Shown one piece after another: positions 1 to 6,658 of a stretch of 9,822 bases of DNA (positions are counted from its first letter, which is position 1; every line of letters begins with the position of its first letter). The notes under the pieces are model-generated. The model was not told the origin of the DNA. It did not search any database and worked only from the letters and a program-made list of their open reading frames with translations. The DNA lies in the NCBI GenBank assembly GCA_903882335.1, contig CAIRWP010000211.1, positions 1 to 9,822 of the forward strand. Reading direction: 5' to 3'. The position numbers and the translations under genes are program-made. The stretch is from an uncultured Opitutia bacterium. GTDB lineage: Bacteria; Verrucomicrobiota; Verrucomicrobiia; Opitutales; UBA953.

Positions 1-539
1 ATCGCGCCGGTCACGGCGGTGGAAAGGAAGCTTAGCACCGCCGGCTTGCAGACGGCGGACATCTCCGCGAGGCCGGGCACGGGCTGACCCGGGGCCTCGA
101 TGGCGGCCTGCACGGACCCGAAAGCCCCGCCGGCGAAGAGGCTGTAATTCCGGTTGAAGTCGTCGACGAGTTTGCGATCGAAGAGGGAGGCGGCGGGGGG
201 CAACGCGAGGTCGAGGCCCTTGATCCCCAGGAAATTCATCCCGCCGGTCTCGCGGCGCGGCCAGAGGGCGCAGGCAGGCAGGGCGAGGTTGCCGAGCGGG
301 AGCAGGACGACGGTATGCCAGGTCGAGTAAGCATCGGCTCCCAATGCTTCCTTCTGGAAATCGAAGACCTCGAACGGACGGCCGCGATGTTGGCCGACGG
401 CATGATCGCGATAGGCCTGCGCCCGCCTGAACACGTCCATCCCGCGGGCGACCCGGGCGAACGGCCCAGCGGATTCGGCATGGAACTCATACCGGTTTTC
501 GCGGGCCCAGTCGGAGTTCGCTTGCAGGTGATCGGTCAT
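1..539 (-). CDS. Uncharacterised protein, N-terminal part (runs off the left edge)
   Basis: An open minus-strand frame of 179 complete codons starts with ATG at 539-537 and reaches the window edge without a stop, so the C-terminus is missing. The N-terminus reads MTDHLQANSDWARENRYEF. A charged first part of about 50 residues is followed by GRPFEVFDF (about 53-61), then a hydrophobic strand around STWHTVVLLPLG, then LFDRKLVDDFNRNYSLFAGG (about residues 117-137). The pattern 'GRPF-x-x-FD ... hydrophobic strand ... FDR/FNRNYSL' resembles uncharacterised bacterial proteins I recall with the same order of elements; no function follows from it. No signal peptide or transmembrane segment is visible. 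There is no good Shine-Dalgarno sequence. The frame stays open upstream of the ATG, but protein-like sequence begins at this start. It lies downstream of purL on the same strand, about 460 bases away, so it is probably a separate transcription unit. Confidence 0.72.
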   Translation of the reverse strand, partial: MTDHLQANSDWARENRYEFHAESAGPFARVARGMDVFRRAQAYRDHAVGQHRGRPFEVFDFQKEALGADAYSTWHTVVLLPLGNLALPACALWPRRETGGMNFLGIKGLDLALPPAASLFDRKLVDDFNRNYSLFAGGAFGSVQAAIEAPGQPVPGLAEMSAVCKPAVLSFLSTAVTGA

Positions 540-631
540 AGGGGGCGCGGTGATTCGGGATGGAACCCCTCGGTCGAGGCTTTCGGGAAGGTGTCTGGTT
601 TCAATCAGAATGTGGGGGTAGAGGGGGGAAG

Positions 632-680
632 AGTACGGAGTACTGAGTACAGAGTGCGGAGTACAGAGTGCGGAGCTCTG
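632..680 (+). repeat. Tandem heptad array, AGTACNG type, seven units
   Basis: Seven consecutive 7-bp units are seen: AGTACGG (632-638), AGTACTG, AGTACAG, AGTGCGG, AGTACAG, AGTGCGG and a degenerate AGCTCTG (674-680). The units share AGT/RC/NG and differ at two or three fixed positions. The array lies in the 540-983 intergenic stretch, which contains no convincing gene. Its mirror-image partner is at 739-766. Confidence 0.85.
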
Positions 681-738
681 AACAAAGCATGAGCCAGAAG
701 GCTGAATGCCTCCCCAGGTCCCAGACTCCCGCGGCAAT

Positions 739-766
739 CCGTACTCCGTCATCCGTACTCAGTACT
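739..766 (-). repeat. Inverted partner of the AGTACNG heptad array
   Basis: On the minus strand four heptads follow one another: AGTACTG (766-760), AGTACGG (759-753), ATGACGG (752-746) and AGTACGG (745-739). A fifth, weaker unit (ATTGCCG) covers 738-732. Compared with the array at 632-680 the orientation is reversed. A 13-bp stretch, GAGTACTGAGTAC at 638-650, is exactly complementary to 755-767, so the two arrays could pair as a long-range hairpin around about 104 bases. Confidence 0.8.
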
Positions 767-789
767 CAAGCGGGACGCTTGTCCCTACC
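767..789 (+). repeat. Triloop palindrome with CCCTACC tail (copy 1)
   Basis: A perfect 6-bp stem, CAAGCG (767-772) with CGCTTG (776-781), closes a GGA loop (773-775). One base later comes CCCTACC (783-789). It directly abuts the inverted heptad array. It belongs to the variable-stem, constant-tail repeat group also found at 5004-5026, 5040-5065, 5115-5140 and, degenerate, at 9683-9705. Confidence 0.75.
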
Positions 790-791
790 TG

Positions 792-894
792 CGCGAACTA
801 AGTTCGCGAGCGGTTGGGGGATGGCGGTTGGCGGTTGGGACGAAGAGGGTAAGGACTAGGGCAGCACGCGGTGCTGACGAAGGCGGAGCCTTCG
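792..894. repeat. Cluster of three perfect triloop palindromes
   Basis: Three perfect inverted repeats, each with a 3-base loop: CGCGAAC-TAA-GTTCGCG (792-808), CAGCAC-GCG-GTGCTG (862-876) and CGAAGGC-GGA-GCCTTCG (878-894). The last two are separated by one base. The stems are unrelated in sequence, so this is a shared architecture rather than one repeated word. Bases 809-861 between them hold a GGCGGTTGG direct repeat and nothing gene-like. Confidence 0.75.
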
Positions 895-900
895 AGGGTC

Positions 901-954
901 AAGTGGGCATGCGTGCAAGTTGACACGGGGAAACGCACTTCCCCTTGCCCACCT
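901..954. repeat. Imperfect two-part inverted repeat
   Basis: GTGGGCA (903-909) is complementary to TGCCCAC (946-952). Inside it GGGGAA (927-932) is complementary to TTCCCC (939-944) with a 6-base loop. A 17-base bulge lies on the left side. The left half also contains AGTGGGCA (902-909) and AGTTGACA (918-925), which look like worn units of the RGTTGRCC octads seen elsewhere in the window. No function is evident. Confidence 0.45.
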
Positions 955-983
955 GTCACCGTGCCAGCGTGTCCCCTCTTTGC

Positions 984-1006
984 TTAAGCGGCCGAAGGTC
1001 GCTTAA
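984..1006 (-). terminator. Hairpin spanning the purL stop codon, possible terminator
   Basis: On the minus strand TTAAGCG (1006-1000) pairs perfectly with CGCTTAA (990-984). The 9-base interior can add two C-G pairs around a TTC loop, past one A/C mismatch. The purL stop codon TAA (1005-1003) lies within the first arm. No T-run follows (the next bases are GCAAAGAGG), so it is not a classical intrinsic terminator. It could be a 3'-end stabilising structure, or another member of the small-palindrome family inserted at the gene end. Confidence 0.35.
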
Positions 1007-4000
1007 CCAAAATACTCTACCCCGCCTTGGAAGAGGGGCTGGTGCTTGTGGCCGGGGAGGTTCTTGGCGACGTTCGCGCCGACGCGTTCGGAGTGGCCCA
1101 TCTTGCCGAGGACGCGACCGCACGGGCTGGTGATGCCTTCGATGGCCTCGACGGAGCCGTTGGGATTGAACTCGATGCGGTGCGAGGGCGCGCCGGCGGG
1201 GTCGCAGTACTGGAAGGCGACCTGCCCGTTCTTCGCGAGCTCCGCGATGACGGCGGGCGAGGCGGTGAAGCGGCCTTCGCCGTGCGAGAGCGGGATGTTG
1301 TGCACCTGGCCGACTTCCATGCGCGCGAGCCAAGGCGACTTGACCGAGGCGACGCGCGTGTGGGCGTAACGCGAGAGGTGGCGGGCGATGCGGTTGTGGA
1401 AGAGCGTCGGCGCGGCGGCGTCGACGTCGCGGATCTCGCCGAAGGGCACGAGGCCGGTCTTGATGAGGGCCTGGAAGCCGTTGCAGATGCCGAGGATGAG
1501 GCCGTCGCGGGACTTCAGCAGGTCCATGACGGCGTCGCGGACGATGGACGCCTTGATGACGGCCGCGATGAACTTGCCGGAGCCGTCCGGTTCGTCGCCG
1601 GCGGAGAAGCCGCCGGGGATCATGAGGATCTGCGAGCGAGCGAGGGCCGCGGCGAGGGCCTGGAGCGACTCGCCGAGGCCGGCGGCGTCGAGGTTACGCA
1701 GGACGAGGATCTCGGGCTCGGCGCCGGCGAGGCGGAACGCGCGGGCGGTGTCGTACTCGCAATTGCTGCCGGGGAAGACCGGGATGATCACGCGCGGCTT
1801 GGCCACACGGACCTTGGGTTTGAGGCCGGAGCGGACGGTGAAGGAAAGCGGGGCGGGCACGCCGGCCGGCTCGGAAGCCTTGGTCGCGAAGACGGACTCG
1901 AGCACGCTTTCGTGAGCGGCGAGGAGCTCGTCGAGCGCGATCGTCACACCGGGCCACGCGAACGCGGGGGCGGCGGTGGTCTGGCCGAGGACGCGGTGCG
2001 GCAGCGCGCCGAGGTCGGCCGCGGACGCCACCTCGAGTACGAGCGAGCCGTAGGCAGGGAGCAGGAAATCGGCGGAGGGCGCGGCGGCGAGGGCGACGCC
2101 GACGCGGTTGCCGAAGGCCATGCGGGCGAGCGCATGCCCCACCCCGCCCTGGCGGACGGCGGCGGCGGCGCGGATCTTGCCGGCCTTGACCAGCGCGTGG
2201 ACGGCGGCGAGACGCTCGCGGGCGAGCTTGAGGTCGGGGAGCAACGCCGCGGTGCGCGGGACGTCCACGACGACGACGGTCGAACCGGCCTGCTTGAACT
2301 CGGCGGAGACGACCTGGCTGGCCTTGCCCGGGACGATGGCGAACGAGACGAGGGTCGGCGGAACGTCGAGGTCCTTGAAGGAACCCGACATCGAGTCCTT
2401 GCCACCGATAGCGGCGGTACCGAACTCGAGCTGGGCCTCGAGGGCGCCGAGCAGGGCGACGAGCGGCTTGCCCCAGCGCTTGGGGTCGGTGCCGAGCTTC
2501 TCGAAGTATTCCTGGAGGGTCAGGCGGGCCCGGGCGGGGTCGCCACCGGCGGCCGTGAGGCGGGCCAGCGATTCGACGACCGCGCAGACGGCGCCATGGC
2601 CGGGGGACCACTGGGCGACCACCGGGTTGAACCCGTAGGCCATGATGGTGCAGACATCGGTTTCCCCGCCCAAAACGGGCAATTTGGCCGCCATGGCCTC
2701 CTGAGGGGTGGTCTGGGTGGCCCCGCCGAAGGGGTGGAGGACCGTGTTAGCCCCGATAGAGGCGTCAAAACGCTCCACCAAGCCCCGCTGGGAGGCGTTC
2801 GGGAGGTCGGACAGGGCTTTCCTCAGATCCGCGGCCGAAACGGCCTCGGCGGGCACCTGAAAGGGGGATTGGGCGGCCTCCGGGGCGGCGACCGAGGCGG
2901 TGGCCGACTGGGTGACCCCGTTGGTGTCCAGGAAGTCGCGGGCGATGTCGACGACCCGCTGGCCGCGCCACTCCATGATCAGGCGGCCAGAGTCGGTGAC
3001 GTCGGCCACGTGGACGGCCTCGAGGTTTTCGCGGCGGGCGGCGGCGAGGAAGGCCGCGACATCCTTGGGGTGCAGCACGACGGCCATGCGCTCCTGGGAT
3101 TCGGACAAGGCGATCTCCGTGCCGTCGAGACCGTCGTACTTCAGCGGCACGCGGTCGAGGTGGACGTGGAGCGACGGGGCGAGCTCGCCGATGGCGACGG
3201 ACACGCCGCCGGCGCCGAAGTCATTGCAACGCTTGATCAGCGCGCTCACGGACTCGTCGCGGAAGAGGCGCTGCAGCTTGCGCTCGGTCGGCGCGTCGCC
3301 CTTCTGCACCTCGGCGGAATTCTGGAGCGCGGTCTCGGTGTGCTCCTTCGACGAACCCGTCGCGCCACCCACGCCGTCGCGGCCCGTGCGGCCGCCGACG
3401 AGCACGATGACGTCGCCCGGGACCGGGGCCTCGCGGCGCACGCAGCGGCGCGGGCCGGCGGCGACGACCGCGCCGATCTCCATGCGCTTGGCGACGTAGC
3501 CGGGGTGGTAGTGCTCGGACACCAGGCCGGTCGCGAGGCCGATCTGGTTGCCGTAGGAGGAGTAGCCGGCGGCCGCGCCGGTGGTGATCTTGCGCTGCGG
3601 CAGCTTGCCCGGCAGCGTGCGGTCGTAAGGGGTCAGGGGGTCGGCCGCGCCGGTGACGCGCATCGCCTGGTACACGTAGGAACGGCCCGACAGCGGATCG
3701 CGGATCGCGCCGCCGAGGCAGGTGGCGGCGCCGCCGAACGGCTCGATCTCGGTCGGGTGGTTATGCGTCTCGTTCTTGAACATCACCAGCCACTCCTCCG
3801 TGCGCCCGTCGATCTCGACCGGCACCACGATGGAGGCGGCGTTCACCTCCTCGGAATCCTCCATATCATCCAGCGCGCCCGTGCGCTTCAGCTCGCGGCC
3901 CGCGATCGTCGCGATGTCCATCAGGCAGACCGGCTTGCCCTGGCGGTTGAGGCCGAGGCGCACGCGCTGGTAGCGCTCCCACGCGGCCTTGAACGGGGCC

Positions 4001-4731
4001 AGCAGGGGCGAGTCGGCGAACTCGACGGACTTCAGTTCGGCGAGGAACGTCGTGTGGCGGCAATGGTCGGACCAATACGTATCCAGCAGCTTGATCTCGG
4101 TGAGCGTCGGCTCGCGGCGGGCGTGGTCGCGGAAGTGCGCCTGGCAGAACAGCAGGTCGGCGTCGGACATCGCCAGGCCCAGCTCCTTGCGGAGGGCGGC
4201 GAGCTCGGCGGCGGACTTCGTCAGGAAACCCGGCAGCGACGCGACCGGCTTCGGCGTCGGGGCCGCGCGGCGTAGGGACGTCGGCGGGGCGAGGTCGGCC
4301 TCACGCGAATCCACCGGGTTGATCAGGTAGGCCTTCACGCGAGCGAGGTCGGCCGGGGCGAGTTCGCCGCTCACGACGTAGGTGCGGGCGGCGGCGACGA
4401 CGGGGCGCTCCCCTCCCCCCACAATCTGCAGGCACTGGGCGGCGGAGTCGGCGCGCTGGTCGAACTGCCCCGGGAGGAACTCGACGGCGAAGGCGGTCTC
4501 GCCGGCGGCGAGCGGGAAGGAGTTCTCGGTGACGTCGTCGACCGGCGGCTCGGCGAAGACGGTCGGGATGGCCTGGCGGATGGCGGCCTCGGAGGCGCCC
4601 TCGACGTCGTAGCGCTGGAGGATGCGGAGGGATTTCAGCCCCGGGAGGCGAAGCGAATCCTGGAGGTCACGGAGGAGGTGCTCGGCCTCGGACCGGAACG
4701 CGGGTTTCTTCTCGACGAAAAGGCGATGCAT
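1003..4731 (-). CDS. purL: Phosphoribosylformylglycinamidine synthase, single-chain PurL
   Basis: Catalyses the fourth step of cytoplasmic de novo purine synthesis: FGAR + glutamine + ATP to FGAM + glutamate + ADP + phosphate. The protein has 1242 residues, the size of large single-chain enzymes with fused PurS-like, AIRS-type synthase and glutaminase parts. The N-terminal part opens with MHRLFVEKKPAF and has YDVEG at 41-45. The synthase core shows DTYWSDHCRHTTF (217-229), FKNETHNHPTEIEPFGG (318-334), GGRTGRDGVGGATGS (446-460), NDFGAGG (503-509) and GGKDSMSGSF near 780. The glutaminase domain starts near 980 (PVFPGSNCEYD) and has PGGFSAGDEPDG near 1039-1050. The expected catalytic Cys is in GICNGFQ (Cys1083), and the His and Glu are in GHSER (His1213, Glu1215). 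The opening VEKKPAF, YDVEG and the C-terminal GKMGHSERVG suggest the Clostridia/Bacteroidetes-type large PurL rather than the E. coli type. The frame is open to 4875, but the extra 48 residues derive from repeat-rich DNA, so the ATG at 4731 is preferred. No strong ribosome site is seen. All key residues are present, so it should be active. Confidence 0.96.
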   Translation of the reverse strand: MHRLFVEKKPAFRSEAEHLLRDLQDSLRLPGLKSLRILQRYDVEGASEAAIRQAIPTVFAEPPVDDVTENSFPLAAGETAFAVEFLPGQFDQRADSAAQCLQIVGGGERPVVAAARTYVVSGELAPADLARVKAYLINPVDSREADLAPPTSLRRAAPTPKPVASLPGFLTKSAAELAALRKELGLAMSDADLLFCQAHFRDHARREPTLTEIKLLDTYWSDHCRHTTFLAELKSVEFADSPLLAPFKAAWERYQRVRLGLNRQGKPVCLMDIATIAGRELKRTGALDDMEDSEEVNAASIVVPVEIDGRTEEWLVMFKNETHNHPTEIEPFGGAATCLGGAIRDPLSGRSYVYQAMRVTGAADPLTPYDRTLPGKLPQRKITTGAAAGYSSYGNQIGLATGLVSEHYHPGYVAKRMEIGAVVAAGPRRCVRREAPVPGDVIVLVGGRTGRDGVGGATGSSKEHTETALQNSAEVQKGDAPTERKLQRLFRDESVSALIKRCNDFGAGGVSVAIGELAPSLHVHLDRVPLKYDGLDGTEIALSESQERMAVVLHPKDVAAFLAAARRENLEAVHVADVTDSGRLIMEWRGQRVVDIARDFLDTNGVTQSATASVAAPEAAQSPFQVPAEAVSAADLRKALSDLPNASQRGLVERFDASIGANTVLHPFGGATQTTPQEAMAAKLPVLGGETDVCTIMAYGFNPVVAQWSPGHGAVCAVVESLARLTAAGGDPARARLTLQEYFEKLGTDPKRWGKPLVALLGALEAQLEFGTAAIGGKDSMSGSFKDLDVPPTLVSFAIVPGKASQVVSAEFKQAGSTVVVVDVPRTAALLPDLKLARERLAAVHALVKAGKIRAAAAVRQGGVGHALARMAFGNRVGVALAAAPSADFLLPAYGSLVLEVASAADLGALPHRVLGQTTAAPAFAWPGVTIALDELLAAHESVLESVFATKASEPAGVPAPLSFTVRSGLKPKVRVAKPRVIIPVFPGSNCEYDTARAFRLAGAEPEILVLRNLDAAGLGESLQALAAALARSQILMIPGGFSAGDEPDGSGKFIAAVIKASIVRDAVMDLLKSRDGLILGICNGFQALIKTGLVPFGEIRDVDAAAPTLFHNRIARHLSRYAHTRVASVKSPWLARMEVGQVHNIPLSHGEGRFTASPAVIAELAKNGQVAFQYCDPAGAPSHRIEFNPNGSVEAIEGITSPCGRVLGKMGHSERVGANVAKNLPGHKHQPLFQGGVEYFG

Positions 4732-4800
4732 GGAAGCGGCCCAACCTTGTTGCGGCTCGCGAACCAATTCAAGGTCGTTTCGGGTGGCAGGAAGCGAGGG

Positions 4801-4828
4801 CTCGAGGACACGAGGGCCGGAGGACCGG
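4801..4828. repeat. Two short adjacent palindromes with AGGA-containing loops
   Basis: CTCG (4801-4804) pairs with CGAG (4811-4814) around AGGACA. Immediately after, CCGG (4817-4820) pairs with CCGG (4825-4828) around AGGA. The stems are only 4 bp, so either could be chance. They are listed because the AGGA loop matches that of the palindrome at 9692-9705. They lie about 70-100 bases upstream of the preferred purL start. Confidence 0.35.
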
Positions 4829-4853
4829 AAGGCGGCAACGAGGCAAAGAGACC

Positions 4854-4877
4854 GTGCAAAGGTGCAAAAGTGCAAAA
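4854..4877 (+). repeat. Tandem octad array, GTGCAAAR type, three units
   Basis: GTGCAAAG (4854-4861), GTGCAAAA (4862-4869) and GTGCAAAA (4870-4877) follow without a gap, and a partial GTGG comes next. The array sits upstream of purL. Reading through it in the purL frame produces the spurious extension CTFA, which argues against the longer purL start. Confidence 0.8.
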
Positions 4878-4904
4878 GTGGAGGGCGGGAGGGCCGAAGC
4901 CATT

Positions 4905-4952
4905 AGTTGACCGGTTGACCAGTTGACCGGTTGACCAGTTGGCCGGTTGGCA
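4905..4952 (+). repeat. Tandem octad array, RGTTGRCC type, six units
   Basis: Six 8-bp units alternate A and G in the first position: AGTTGACC, GGTTGACC, AGTTGACC, GGTTGACC, AGTTGGCC, GGTTGGCA. The drift from GACC to GGCC is toward the right end. The segment 4893-4920, which includes 12 bases of left flank, matches 9582-9609 at 26 of 28 positions. Flank and array therefore recur together as one unit. Confidence 0.85.
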
Positions 4953-4984
4953 AGGGAGGCAGGGGGCCAAGGGGGCGGAGGGGG

Positions 4985-4998
4985 TCGCCGCAGGGCGA
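4985..4998. repeat. Small palindrome with 4-base loop
   Basis: TCGCC (4985-4989) pairs with GGCGA (4994-4998) around GCAG, which is CTGC on the minus strand. The palindrome at 5069-5086 has the same CTGC loop and the same inner pairs (CGCC with GGCG). These two may be copies of one element in opposite orientation, flanking two CCCTACC-tailed palindromes. Confidence 0.5.
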
Positions 4999-5003
4999 AC
5001 CAT

Positions 5004-5026
5004 GGTAGGGGCACGATTCATCGTGC
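5004..5026 (-). repeat. Palindrome with CCCTACC tail (copy 2)
   Basis: Read on the minus strand, GCACGAT (5026-5020) pairs with ATCGTGC (5017-5011) around the 2-base loop GA and runs directly into CCCTACC (5010-5004). The 7-bp stem is perfect and unrelated in sequence to copies 1, 3 and 4. It lies opposite in orientation to copies 3 and 4. Confidence 0.75.
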
Positions 5027-5039
5027 ACTCCGATGGGGA

Positions 5040-5065
5040 GGGCGCGGCGAAGCCACGCCCCTACC
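5040..5065 (+). repeat. Palindrome with CCCTACC tail (copy 3)
   Basis: GGGCGCGGC (5040-5048) pairs with GCCACGCCC (5052-5060) around GAA, with one C/A mismatch. On the minus strand the mismatch becomes a U-G wobble, so minus-strand RNA would form a full 9-bp stem with a UUC loop. CCCTACC covers 5059-5065 and overlaps the stem end. Confidence 0.72.
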
Positions 5066-5068
5066 CTC

Positions 5069-5086
5069 GGCCGCCCTGCGGCGGCC
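5069..5086. repeat. Palindrome with CTGC loop
   Basis: GGCCGCC (5069-5075) pairs perfectly with GGCGGCC (5080-5086) around CTGC (5076-5079). It follows the tail of copy 3 after three bases. Its loop and inner stem resemble the palindrome at 4985-4998. Confidence 0.65.
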
Positions 5087-5114
5087 TGGTCACTCCCCAA
5101 CCGCTTCCACCCGC

Positions 5115-5140
5115 GGCGGGCTCGGAGAGCCCGCCCTACC
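5115..5140 (+). repeat. Palindrome with CCCTACC tail (copy 4), 10 bases past the DUF1501 stop
   Basis: GGCGGGCTC (5115-5123) pairs perfectly with GAGCCCGCC (5127-5135) around GGA, and CCCTACC follows at 5134-5140. It is the strongest stem of the group (9 bp, mostly G-C). It begins 10 bases beyond the stop codon of the DUF1501 gene (TAA, 5152-5150), so in minus-strand mRNA it could act as a 3'-end hairpin. No T-run follows, so it is not a standard intrinsic terminator. Confidence 0.75.
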
Positions 5141-5149
5141 CCTAACCCC

Positions 5150-6654
<1,505 letters not shown>

Positions 6655-6658
<4 letters not shown>

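Noticed and set aside
668..859. Small plus-strand open frame in the first intergenic stretch
   Set aside because: It is made of heptad repeats and palindromes; the encoded sequence is only the translation of those repeats.
927..944. GGGGAA/TTCCCC hairpin as an intrinsic terminator
   Set aside because: No T-run follows on either strand and no gene ends next to it.
1027..4275. Very long plus-strand open frame opposite purL
   Set aside because: It is rich in Gly, Arg, Asp and Glu with low complexity and no domain signature, as expected for the antisense of a GC-rich gene with codon bias. PurL on the other strand has every catalytic motif.
4905..4952. Possible CRISPR array
   Set aside because: Units are 8 bp with no spacers, and no cas gene is in view.
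4903..5100. Small minus-strand frames encoding a TGQLVN-like repeated peptide
   Set aside because: The peptide repetition simply reflects the RGTTGRCC octads (24-base translated period) and lacks a ribosome site.
4732..5149. Riboswitch (for example a purine riboswitch) upstream of purL
   Set aside because: The leader is dominated by short repeats and isolated small hairpins; no conserved three-way-junction core could be recognised.
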